In this document: positions 13,443-25,400 of the stretch, in pieces
Position numbering within the stretch: position 1 is the first letter of the stretch
Layout of the letters: each line of letters starts with the position of its first letter
Assembly: GCA_013397435.1 (NCBI GenBank)
Contig: VZRG01000879.1
Location: forward strand, 186,001 to 250,000
Direction of reading: 5' to 3'
Origin: Erythrocercus mccallii
Lineage: Eukaryota; Chordata; Aves; Passeriformes; Dicruridae
Length of the DNA: 64,000 bases
Program-made: the position numbers and the translations under genes
The notes under the pieces: model-generated
What the model saw: only the letters and a program-made list of their open reading frames with translations
What the model was told of the DNA's origin: nothing
Databases searched by the model: none

Positions 13443-16400
13443 GATTTTGCTCAAATTTGGTGAGAGTGAATCAGATTACTCAGCCATCAAGTTTTATCAT
13501 CATGCCTCCATCACACACTTATAATGCCTTATGCCTTGGGGATCAGCAGAATTATAACTAAAAGTATTATTCTAATGCACCTGATTGGTTACAGAATATA
13601 ATACAAGGAAGAAAATGCTTTTTCAACCCCTGGTATAATTACTTATGTCTTTTCATGATGAATCATAAATGCTCTTTTGATATCTACACGATAATTTGTA
13701 GAAATTTTGAAATACTTTTTTTTTGTGAGTTCTATTGACAAATTGTCTACAAATAACTTACTGACTTTTCAACTGCATGAGTGATTTGAAATTATTCATA
13801 GATTGCTTCTTGGTTTGCTGATTGTTTACAAGTAATTCCTTTTTAGTATTCAGTGGCTGGTATTCAAGTCTTCAGCTTCCAGCTGCACAATTCAGTTCTT
13901 ATTTTGACATATAGGTCACACAACAGTATTTCTGCTCCCTGACTAAATGCATATAATTCATAGGATCTAGCTTCTTGCACGAATATTTGCATTGAATTAC
14001 AAAATTCTTATTCTGCAGCCATTCTTTAGCACTTGATTATCAGCAGAGACTGAAACAATCCTTTTTAATCTTATTTACGCAGTATTTATGGAAATGCTAA
14101 TGCACAGTGGACATTACTATAAATGAACAAATTTGCTATAAAGCTTCAGCTATGCACTCAGCTGCATTTTTATTAGTTTCACTGTGTTTTCTCATCTTCT
14201 TTCTATGATCTCAAAATATTAATAATTTAATTTTTTTGCATGTGTGAAATTAAGTGATTTTATGAAAAATTTGTACATGTAGATTGTTGAGTTATAAGCA
14301 TTTCCTTTGGAAATTGCATAAAGTGACTTCCACCCTCAGTGATAATTGCAGAGTGCCTTATATGTGTCCTTCCATCTGATTTTGCAAGACTTTTCCTGTT
14401 GTATGTTGCTAGACCTCCACAGTTCTGTTTAAAACCACAGTGCCATGACTATAAAATCAATAGACCAATAAAATCCAACACTAACTGGACAAGCCAGAGC
14501 CATTAAATATAGGCAGCTGCTCTTTGTCCCAGTGTTTGGTTTGGGTCTCACAGATCCCTCCTTCCCCTGCTGTGTCCTACTGCCCCTTGCTCTGTAGAGA
14601 TAAAATGATTGCAAGTGTAGAGACATTTCAGTCCAAGGAAAGCAGAAAGCATGTTTGAAATTCTTGTACACATTTTTAAAATAACAGTGAGAACCATACT
14701 CTCATGCTGCTCAGAGATAAGGGGAAACTGCCCTTGAAGAACAAAGGTGTCCAAAGTAAAAATATCATTGCTGTTTCTTAGTACATGGACCATTTTGAAA
14801 ACACTTCTATTATTTTTCTTCACATATTCAAGTAACCACAGTGCAAGGCATCTGGCCTCTCTGGATTCTGTTTGCTGTGTTTTCCCTACACCTCTCACTG
14901 GTCCCTGGGGCTCAGGAGGGTGTTTATTACAAATGAATGTTTAATGTCTGCCTGGAAAAGCTTCTTGTCTGGCTTAGAATTTCTGGTTGTAGTGCTCTGG
15001 AAAGACCTGCTTGTGGAGAAGGGCCCTCTGGAGCATTAACTGGGCATTGAGAGTAGTTCTTACATCTTGTGATTGCTTTTAGTGAGGGCTTTCTTGTCTT
15101 ACTGGTTGGCTCATTTGGCAGAGCTGACACTGACTATTTTGTTTGACCTTCTTCATTTCCAGCTAACCCCTGGTACAGGAGTCCACTGCATTGAGAGTGA
15201 GCTGTGGAGACAGGACAGTCAAAGGAGACCCCTGACTCAGCTGGCCCTGGGTTCCAGCAGGACACTGTGGCAGCTGTTCAGAGGAGACACTGAGAACACA
15301 AAGCCAAAGCCCAAAGAGATCCAAATTCTTCCTTCACCTGTCTTGCTCCCGAAGTGAGGCCTAAGAGGGAAAGAAACCTTTAGTTGTAGACACTTGTGCC
15401 GTAGCATTGCTCTGACTGTTTTTACCTGGGATGGCAGCTGATGCCTGAACCTTAGTTTTCCTTCCCACCTGTCTTTAATTTAAATGCAGCTGGTTTCTGC
15501 TGTGGCTAGGAGGTGGAGTGTTCTGTGTGCTTTAGCAGCATGTAAAATCTCTGGCAAGCTCACTCTGAGGTGTACTTAGGTGAGGGATATGCACACTACA
15601 TCTCTCTCAACTCTGAATGGGCTGGAGCTGTGCAAGTGTTGAGAAACCTTTCAAAGGCTGTAAATCTTGATTGCACCATCGATGTGAAAGACCAAGGTTT
15701 CACAGGCTCCCAGGGCTTTGTCCTTTCTCCCAGTTGCTGGGCTCACTTTCCATGCACCAAAAAGCATTTCTCTGATAGAAAGCTCTTCCATGGTCCTAGC
15801 TTGAGCTCTGTGCAGACTGCTGTATCTTGCCAGCTAGTAGCCAGACATTAGAGTTGACGTAACTAATCATCGATTTTAAGCAGCAGGTGAATCCAAGGGA
15901 ACAAAAGTTTCCCCTTGCAGAAGGTCTCTTTGGTATCTTGCAGCTAAGAGCTGCTTTCTGACGGCCTTTAAACATCTAACTCCACCAAAATGAAATACAG
16001 CTGGCCATGCAGAGCAGCTGTCTTACGAGCTATGCCACAGCTCATCTGCAAGCCTATTGTGTGCTTGTGTGGCCCAAGAGACCGAGACAAATAATGCAGC
16101 AGAGAGTTTTTGTGCAGTTGTTTCCTTGTCATGTTTTCCTGATGGCAATGCCTACCTAATTAGTTGGGTTGTTGCCTCCTCTGGGTTCTTGTGGAATGCT
16201 GCAGTTAAAAGCTAAGTACTAGTAAAAGCTCTTGCTGCCAATTGTAAGGCCAATAAGCTTATATTAGTTCACACTGTCTTTACCAAACTGTTTTACAAGT
16301 AGTGTTGGTCTTTTCTTTCTCCCTGTCAGTTTCACTGTTTCTAGGCTGGTGCAAAATGCTGAATTGCAGATGTGCCCTTTATTGAAATGCTGAAAAAAAA

Positions 16401-19400
16401 AATGAAGCTGAAATATAGAAAAAAACATAGGGGAAGATAAGGCCATGGTTATTTTCAAGACATCTTTGCAAGCAGCTCTGTAATAGAAAAACAGAACATA
16501 AAGTCTTGGCTGCAAGGAATAGCCTTGGGTCCCACTTGTCAGGAGGAATCCTGAGAGTCAGAACCCCTCTTTTATTGTTCAGGCTGGTAAAAATTGCATT
16601 TTGGCTTCTACGTGACCAGGCTTGGAAAGACAGGCATACCAGCACGTGCAGCATTTTGGGAACACTTCTAAAATTGTGAGCTAATGAACAAGGCAGAGGT
16701 CCCACCACTTATGTCAGTGACATCTAAAGTTTTAAGAGTGGGATAGATTGTTTTGGTTTCATTTGAAACACTTCCAGAGGGCCATGTTTTTCAGAAACAG
16801 CTAAGTATTTCTTGCCTCACAAGGCTTGAACACCCAGACTGAGACATTTGTACTGATGCATCCTCAAACCACTGACCACTTCTAAAACTTTGTGAAGCTG
16901 GCCTCTATACATCTGTTTGGGATATGTTTACAGTCCTATTGCAGATACAGTTTTGCTCCCAATTTCAATGGAATTGTAGTTTTCCTTGGCATCCCTTCTT
17001 CTCTTGTGTTCAAGGCTCAGAATTGCTCCTTCTCTAGTTGCCTGAGTCCTCCAAAAGGGTATTCTCTGACAATACAGTGTTTTTACAGCAGAAAACATTG
17101 TCCCACATTTTAATGACTGTATTAATAACTGGGAAAGCTAGGGAAAGATGCTTCTTCACTGACACACTGTGACAGTGAGCCAAAGAGCTTGATTACTGCA
17201 GCTTTCAGAGGAGTGACATCCCATTTCTCCAGTTCTGGGAGATCCTTTGGAATTCATCCAGAGTTGTTGCAGAATCTCCAGAGTATTGTGCCATATAATA
17301 ACAATTGTCCTTGATCTAAACTGTATGAGCAGCTCCATACTTGCAACTTCCATTATGCTTCACTGTTTTTGATTACTAGCTCTTTAAACAGCTGATTGAG
17401 AAGACAGAAGAGAAAAATTGAGGGATGGGTATGAGAGAAAGCTGCTGCTGAAAAACATTTGCAAATAGGGAAGATGACCTAGTAATGAAAGCTGGTATGA
17501 CACCTTAAAAACATCACAACCAGAAAGTACCAGCAAGAAATTAATACCTGCCTTCTCCCTAGTCAGTCCATTCTGATGTGCTGTAATTCTGCTGAATGCC
17601 ACACAACAAAAAATGGCTATAAAAAATGGCTATATGGAGCCTTAGCTAAAGAAACAATTACCTCATCCCTACATTTCTAACGTGCTGGAGTTGCTAATAT
17701 ATTTACTGATAGTCATGTTTCTTTTGGAACATTGAAAAGTTTTGAAGTTTTTTTGACCATTTTTAACATGGAATTCCACGAGAAAATTCTGTCAAATGAA
17801 CAAAAAATTTGTTCTTCTTTGAAAGATTGGTGATCAGAAAGTTTTTTGTGTTTGTTTGGGTTTGTCTTTTGGGTTTTTGGGGTTTTTTTAACATACAGAG
17901 AGTAGAAGGGAACAAAAAACCCACAGCTCTTGTGACAACTTTTTATTTTTGTTTTCTGGGAGAAGAATAGGATGGATGGATGTCTTTGCCTGGTGTTAAC
18001 TTAGAGTTCCTTGTCTTGTGCTGCTTTTTGTTTGGCAGATTCTGTATGTTCTTAGTTCCTTCCACTTACAGGCTTTCTGTCATTAATAGGTGTCTTTCTA
18101 TTGTGGAGACAGAGTGAACCCTTTTGAGGCTTTTAAGATTTAAATTGTTAATTATATTTACATTTTGGCATCTGATTCTTGGTACTTGAAAATTTAGTAG
18201 CTATTTCTGTAGAGCTCAGTTCTGCCTTTACTCAGTTTTCTGCCATGGACAGCCCTATTGCTCAATGACAGCATGTTTTGCATCCAAGCCAGTTAAACTG
18301 TTCTTCTATTTGTGGTGTGTGACTTTGCTGGCTGGCATTTCCAAGGATGTTTACTCACTGATAATTTTTGAGGTTGCTCTAATTTGATTTAGGTGATGTA
18401 TTTGCACTGTACTCTTCCATGGTAGCCTTTATTCAGAGTTAAAGTTCAGTAATTTGCAAAAATCAAAACTTTATTGTGGCTTATTTGTACCTGTGCACAG
18501 CCAGAGCTACCTCCAACTCTAGGAAGAGGCAGTTAAGAACAGTCTGATGTTGGACACCGAGGTGAAGCAGAAATGATGTAACATCTGGGCACTGACCCTC
18601 TCACTGGGGAATATAGAGAAGGATTTGAGGTGAGAGGGTGGTTTCCTCCATGTTTTGGAAAACGAACTTTCTTTTCCCTTCACATCTAGCAATTTTGATT
18701 TCATGTGCTCATCACAAGTTTCATTACTCTGAAGGACCAAAGCCTTTGAACCATGAGCTAGATGTTCGGAACTTGATGAAAATGCCAAGACGTGTGCTAT
18801 ATAATGGCTTTGTTGTTGTGGTCAGGAGGATTTAGGTGGAGTAGCAGCCACTGGAATGGAATTTTGCAAGATTTAACTCTTCATTTCAAGAGGATAATGG
18901 AACAACATTTCATTCCTTTTCCATAACTGACTGTGGCTTTCTCTTTGGCCTTTATCACTTGATTATTGGGTTTTGTGTGCTTTTTCGTCTTGAAATACTC
19001 CTGCTAAGCCCTTTAAAATTATTGTGTGTTTCAAGAAAAACAATCAGGACTTAGGAGACATTTTTGGGAGTGGGGGAATCTGGAGTTTGTTTAAAGAAAG
19101 GGGATCTGAAGAAGATAAAACAGAGATACCAGTTATGCAGAACTAATGATACATTCCAAAGGAGAGTTGAAGAGCTATGCAAATCCATGAAGTGCTCCAC
19201 TCTATATTAGCTTTTTTCACTGGGAAATCTTCTGAAGGACCAGAATCACACACAGATAATATATGTATTATACATAAAACTCTGTAGTACATTAAAGTAT
19301 ATTTGGATCTAACACTGCATGAGGAAGCCCATGGCATTCTCATGGAGCAAGCAAGCAACACTAAATTCCCTAGGCAGGAATCAAAGCCTTTGCAAACTAA

Positions 19401-21154
19401 CCTTATTACCAGCAGATGTTTGAATTGCTATAATAGACATACACCCCTGCTGCATGTACAGTGTGTGCTGCCTTGAATGTCTGGTTTTTTCTTCTCCTTA
19501 GATATTCCTGTAGTTCTGGGAACATCCTGTCCAAAATTGTCAATGTGCCTTCTCAGGTGAATCTGAGGAAAAAGCTACAAGAGCTAGATGAGAGCCTTTA
19601 AAAAGTAAGATAGAAAACTGCCAGATTGTCAGAGCTAATAGAGTGACAGCTTGAGTGTGAAAATCCAAGTGCTGTGCTGCATTATTCCAGGGATCAGCCA
19701 GCCCTTTATTCAAGGAAAGAGGAGAGAGCAGCAATAACAAACTTAAATTAACAATTCACGCTGACAGAAAGCATCATTTCTGAGTCAAACAAGAAAAAAA
19801 TAACTTGAAAACCAGTTAGATTGACTGTTGTTTATGCATTACAGATATTTCAAACTCAAGAAAAACTGAGGAAGTAGTGATGGTTGTTAAATGATGATTT
19901 AAAATTATTTGAAGTAGCTATTAATATTGCAAATGCTTCTGTTAGGCAACCTACTTCCTTGGGGCAGGTAATTGAATCCTATTGCTCAGAAGTGCAATTG
20001 GTTTCTTCTTCCAATAGGTTTAGGGCACAGAGGGCATTTGAATTAATGAAAGGCAGACATCGAGGCAGATAATGGAGGAAACACTCCATTATCCTTAGCC
20101 TTTGGTAAGACTGGCTAATTAGTGAAACATTTGAAAGAGATATATTTCATTTTCATGCAATTTCAAAATAATTTTTTCATCTGGTAGGGTTGTCATGTGT
20201 ATTTGATAATACATGAGTAATATATGACATATCTGTCTTGGAAGTACCTGCCCTAGAGTAGTTCTGAGTTAGTGAGTTGAAGGCCCCATGATTAGGTATA
20301 TTAAAAAACTTCACAAAACAGCACCTGCCAGCATTTGTTCATTTAAATGGGGGGCATTAGGCCTCTTTGGGGCAATATAGGGTGTCAGCTAAGAATTCCT
20401 TGTGCTTATTTACATCAGAATCCCTAAATCTCCTCCCCATGAAAATGAGAAGCATCAGTAGCCTGCCAACTTTGTTTTTAAGGATAAACTTTACAAGCTG
20501 TAAAAGGAACAAATTTCACGGAAAAACAGGAGATCAAGAAAGGAAGAAATGGTGATCTCCACAGTGAAGGAATAAACTTGAGACTGAAGATGTTCTCTTC
20601 CCTGTTCATTCACTGGCTTCTTGCCTGAACTTTACCACCAATATTTCTCTGGATTTCTGCTTCCCACCTGTAACAAGGGAAACACTTTTTTCCCCCCTGC
20701 TTTTTATTTGCTCAGTCAGCTAGCTTTTTGGGCAGGGAACTCTTTTATGCTGCACACAATAAGAAGCTTGGTTCTGCAGAACCTCTAGGGACTCTAGTGA
20801 TATGAACAAAGGGGCAGCAAGATGTGCAAAGATGGTCAATAGTTCACTTTATTTTTTCTTTCTTTTTTGGGGGGAGGGGACAAATTCCTTTGCCTTAGTT
20901 TCCAGGGAAGTTAAAGTATTTCTGAAATGTAGCTTTGAATAGTTTGTCACAGTTCAGCATGGTGCTCAGTAGGCCACATGGCTTCTTTGTGGTAGGATCC
21001 TCTATTGCAGTGGTTACCATGAACATGATTGACATTCTTATCATTGGTCCCAGATCAGGTGCTTTTTCCATTTCAGGGTATGGGTAAATAAATATATATT
21101 ATTTTGGTTAGCATTAAATAGTAATTGTGAGTGTTAATAGTTAAGCAGCCAGCA
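13443..21154. other. Unannotated non-coding stretch with AT-rich CNE-like block
   Basis: No gene is recognised. From about 13560 to 14290 the DNA is strongly AT-rich and dense in homeodomain-type TAAT/ATTA cores, with a forkhead-like TGTTTAC near 13825; this could be a conserved non-coding element. Weak exon-like segments lie at 15163-15353 and 19502-19556. A near-duplicate AAAAAATGGCTAT pair sits near 17607-17633, and a T/G-rich tract at about 17840-17890. The rest has no structure I can name. Confidence 0.5.
17840..17891. repeat. T/G-rich low-complexity tract
   Basis: The plus strand consists of T runs broken by short G runs (GTTTGTTTGGG, GGGTTTTTGGGG and similar). Related tracts occur at 34151-34231 and 53856-54030, and an A/C-rich complement at about 40394-40440. 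Confidence 0.6.
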
Positions 21155-21206
21155 GAGAAAACTCCTGGAGGACAAGACAGTCACTGGTCACAGTCAGCAC
21201 AGCTTC

Positions 21207-21392
21207 ATGAGGGGAAAGTGGTGCTTGTCAAACCTCATTTCCTTTTACAACATGGTAACCAATCCAGCTGATCTAGGAAAGGCAGTAGATGTAATCTTTT
21301 TGGACTTCAGCAAAGCTTTTGGTACTCTCACAGTATCCTTCTGGAGAAAACATCCAGCACACACTGGGATAAACACATCCCATAATGGGTGA
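21207..21392 (+). pseudogene. CR1 ORF2 remnant: reverse transcriptase palm, motif A region
   Basis: An open stretch of about 60 codons inside the CR1 copy, before the frame is lost. It contains 'NLISFYN' and 'FLDFSKAF', which align by eye with the CR1 RT palm. The Asp of motif A is kept. The usual Asp after 'KAF' is Gly here (KAFGT rather than KAFDT). The reading then ends at a stop while homologous RT sequence continues in other frames. It is a relic, not a gene. Confidence 0.85.
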
Positions 21393-21844
21393 GCAACTGG
21401 CTCTCACAGGTCAGGCACAAAGACTTACAGGGTGACATCAGACTGGTATTTGGTCACTGGTGGGGCTTCACAGGGCTCCATCCCTGACCTGGTTCTCCTC
21501 AACATCTTCATTAACAACTTGAATGCAGGACTTGAAGGAATACTAAGTTTACCAACAACATGAAATTGGGAGGAGCTGTTGACTCCCTTGAAGGCAGAGA
21601 GGCCCTGCAGAGAGACCTGACAGATTATAGAGATGGGCATTCACCAACCATATGAAGTTTAACAAGGGCAGGTGCTGGATTCTGCAGCTGGGATGGGGCG
21701 AACCTGGATGTGTGGACAGACTGGGGAACAAGAGGCTGCAGAGCAGTGCCACAGGAAAGGGACATGGGGGTCCTGGTTGACAGGAAGTGCATTCTGAGTC
21801 AGCAGTAGTGCCCTGGCAGCCAGGAAGGCCAAGAATGTCCAAGG

Positions 21845-22198
21845 GTGCATCAGGCCCAGCATCATCAGCCGGGCAAGGGAGGGGATTGCCCTGCTCTGCT
21901 CTGCATGGGAACGCAGTCCTCTGTGCAGTTTTGGGTGCCACAATACAAGAAAGACATGAAATTATTACAGATTGTTCAAAGGAGGGCTACAACGATGGTG
22001 AAGGGTCTGGAGGGGAAGCCGTATGAGGAGCAACTGAGATCACTTGCTCTGTTCAGCCTGGAGAAGAAACTGAGGGGAAACCTCATTCCTGACATGAAAT
22101 GGAGGGGCAGGCACTGGTCTCTTTTCTCTTGTGGCCAGGGAAAGGACCCAAGGACACAGCACGAAGCTGAGTCAGGGGAAGTTTGGGCTGGATATTAG
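21845..22198 (+). pseudogene. CR1 ORF2 remnant: C-terminal region
   Basis: A frame of about 117 codons covering the C-terminal region of CR1 ORF2 downstream of the RT. 'VQRRATTMVKGLEGKPYEEQ' and 'SLEKKLRGNL' match the family's conserved 'VQRRAT..V.GLE...YEERL...LFSLEKRR.RGDL' pattern as I know it. The sequence after about 22095 departs from the family and ends early. The initiating Met is incidental, because the homology begins upstream in other frames. Confidence 0.85.
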
Positions 22199-22412
22199 GA
22201 AAGGTTTCTTCACCCAGAGGATGGTTGGGCACTGGAACAGGCTCCTCAGGGAAATGGTCACAGCACAAACCTGACAGAGTTCAAGAAGCATTTGGACAAC
22301 ACTCTTAGGCAGACAATTTGACTCTTGAGATGTCCTGCATGGGGCCAGGAATTGAACTCCATGATCCTGATGGGTCCCTGCCAACTCAGCACATCGTATG
22401 ATTCTATGAATT

Positions 22413-25400
22413 CAGTAGGGTGGAGGTGGTGGATTTGGCCAGCGTCTGATCATGTCATGTGATGTGCACCCAGATGTGTGCTGGCTGTTCCCCACAGCAT
22501 GTTGAAGAACTCTCACACACACTTCTATATCTAAACTCAGGTTTCAGAGGTGAGTCAGATCAACCTGAGGCATTGGATGTCATGACCACCTACATTCTCC
22601 CTGGGCATAATTTCTGTGGGAAAAAATGTATTATGTAGATAGATTTGTACCTTTAATTTTCAGACATTGTGACAAGACTGTTTTCAGCAAGGCAAAATGC
22701 ATTTTGCCCATAGTCTGGTCTGTAACTGGAGTTGCCTCTGGTGCTCCTGGGAATGCCAAATCTCACATCTGATCTGAAATGCCAATGAGCCCATATGAAG
22801 CTGTTAATGTTTGTGTGAGGTTTTTTAGTCCTCATTACCAACCTGATAGAAAGATAATTCCTCAGCTGCTGTTCCAACCTATGGGATTTTACCCACTTAA
22901 TTAATTTTCTTTCTTGTTAAAAAAGATCTATTTTTATGCACAAGGAGCTGTGCTTGACTTGCTTTTCAGAGACCCTTCTCATGTCTGTATCAAAGGCACA
23001 GAGGCCCCAGAAACTGGAGGGTGAGCCCTAGGGGCAACATGCTTGTGGAGGCTGAGCTTGGAAACGCTGCCTTGTGTACTAAGGGCAAGCTCCTGGAGGG
23101 GAGTTAAGTCTGCACAGTGGAGGGGATCCTGGTTCCTTCCCTGCTCCCCCCTTTTGTTACCACTCCACAATAAAATGGAAGCTTGTGACATGACCAAAGG
23201 ATAACTAACCACTTGCTGAATGCCTGCTGAGAGTTTCAAATGCCAGCCTAAACACCCTCCCCAACCTTTCAGCATGTCAGCAAGCTGTCTATGTAAATAA
23301 ATACACATATCAAACAATAAGCAGATGCCTTTTTAACATGCACTGTTTCAGGCTGAGATACTTAGCTCTGGTGCAGCTCATCTTAACATCTGTCAAGCTA
23401 ATGCCAATTCCACAGCTCCCTTTTACTTGTATTTAATGCACAAAGATTTGTGTTGCGTTAAGTAATGAGGAATTGGCTTGCTTTACATCTGTTTTGGTGT
23501 TGTTTCTGGTGCGTAAAATGTTAAACAGGAATGCTTTGTGCTCCTCCTGATGTCTGTGTCAGTAGGAAGTGCAAACTCTTGTTGCTTATGCTTGATTAAA
23601 TGTCTTTATACAACTCTTGTGTGTGGTTGTACAAGTATACAAGGACGAAAAAAAAGTCATTTGCAAAATATACCACCGCTGGGGCCCCAAAGCATAGAAG
23701 CATTGAGGTGGGGAGAAAGCTGTGATGAGGATTGGATTTAAAAGAAAAATTTTTTTAGAAACTAAATTCCAGTAGAGTCAGTTGCACTCCTTAAATCAAA
23801 CCCAGGGTCTGCAGAGTCTGAAGCCCCAAGGGTGTGGGGTTCAGTGAAGTGTTATGGGAGCAGTACCCATGAGCTGCTAGTCCAGGTCAGGTCATGTCTA
23901 ACCCAGGGTCTTGTCTCTGATAGCAGCCAGCACTGATTAGAGAGAATGTAAGACTGGGGCAACAATTGGGAGAAATTCCACATTAAGCTTTTGTTTATTT
24001 TTGTTTTCATATTAAAAATGTATTGAGCCCAGATGATCCATAGTCCACTGGGCCTGCTCCTCTATTGAAAATTCACCTGCAGGCTGGAGGAGTGTTGGAT
24101 TCTCTAGTGCTGCTAGAGGGACATCTCTGTCCCTCTGCATCAGTCTTTGAGAAGAAGTCTGCTTTTTGTTTTCTTTATTCACATTTCTCACATGATACTG
24201 CTTTTGCTCTGGTAAGATACTAAGGAATCACATTTTCTAAAATAACAAACCAGACATACTTTTTATGCATGCAATAAGTCTTTAAGACAGCTCTCTATCA
24301 GACTTTTCTGGAGTCTGCTGAGAGAAAGGAGAATATTCCTGCTGCCTGAGACACTTTCAATTGGATTACATATAAACAAAACAGGGGGGAGAGGAGAGGC
24401 ATGATCTTACACTGGAGAGGAGGATTTATATGACCTATCTTGTGTTTCTTAATGTTCCTTGAATAGAGATGATTGAAATCCCTCATCTGAGCAAGCACAC
24501 ACAGAAGACAAAATACATTATTAGTGACCCTAGGTATTTTAGAGCCCTCTGCTTCTGATGACAGTGGTGCATTAGCTGGAATAGTAATAGGGGATGAATG
24601 GGGTTTGCCCACGTGGACAGGGCTGTTCTTCCATAATGGAAAGGGAAAATTCCTACTAAAGATGCCATTGAATCAAATTTTTGATGCCTGCCTGTGACAC
24701 TTTCCATGTTGTGGTTTCACATCACTTTACAAACTTGAATAAACTTTTTTTCCCCTTACTGTCTTCAAAGGCTGGGAATTAATATCCAATACCTTATGTC
24801 TGAAAGGACTAGGACTGTGTTCAATAGCATATGTTTTTGTTAAGCAGCAGGCACTTTGTCCTGTGTAGAAGCGTATGGATGTGCATTTTCTACATACAAG
24901 CACTTGCACCTCTCAAATATTTGCCTTTGCCTTTCAAAGAAACCGGGATGTGGCTGGTTTGTATGTATTTGAAATGCCAGGTTGTACAGCGCAGAAAAGT
25001 CTTGTTAACAAACACCCATGGGAGGATGTACCACAGCTGAAAGTGCTGAAAGAATCCAGTGGAGACAGAGGCATGGAGAACATCTTCCCAAGTACCATTT
25101 GGTGGGGCCTTGCTCTGCTCACTAGACCATGCTGCCCCTCTATTACATGTGAGATGAATGTCCAGGGTGCAGAGCACTCCTCACTAAATGCCTCTGTGTT
25201 CCTACTAATCCCTATCTCTCATCCTGGGAAAGGGTGAAATAACACCTCTGCCCTGGGGAGCAAGGAGCTGCTGACAGAGGGCTGATATCCTGTGCGTGGG
25301 AGAATTTCCTTTCATGTGGTCTGGTGTGACATTAGCACTTTCCAGCTGGCTTGTAGGTGTCTTTGTAATCCCTGGATTGACAAATGGCAGTTCAGCTCAG

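Larger units (their letters stand above)
21155..22412 (+). mobile_element. CR1 LINE copy, 5'-truncated, decayed ORF2 and 3' UTR
   Basis: This is the clearest element of the window. CR1 is a non-LTR retrotransposon whose ORF2 encodes an endonuclease and reverse transcriptase. Only the later part of the RT, the C-terminal region and the 3' UTR are present. Near 21294-21330 the reading 'IFLDFSKAFGTL' matches RT motif A, with the catalytic Asp at 21303-21305. Around 21845-22090 a C-terminal stretch reads 'YKKDMKLLQIVQRRATTMVK' and continues with 'EQLRSLALFSLEKK', typical of CR1. The element ends in a 'CCAACTCAGC' block and two ATTCTATG-like repeats. Several frame changes and stops are needed to follow ORF2, and the motif C region at 21545-21571 reads KFTNNMKLG instead of a FADD-type motif, so the copy is dead. 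The 5' boundary is approximate. The element is the basis for calling the host a bird. Confidence 0.93.

Noticed and set aside
17798..17814. Small inverted repeat GAACAAA..TTTGTTC
   Set aside because: A seven-bp stem in AT-rich DNA is expected by chance.
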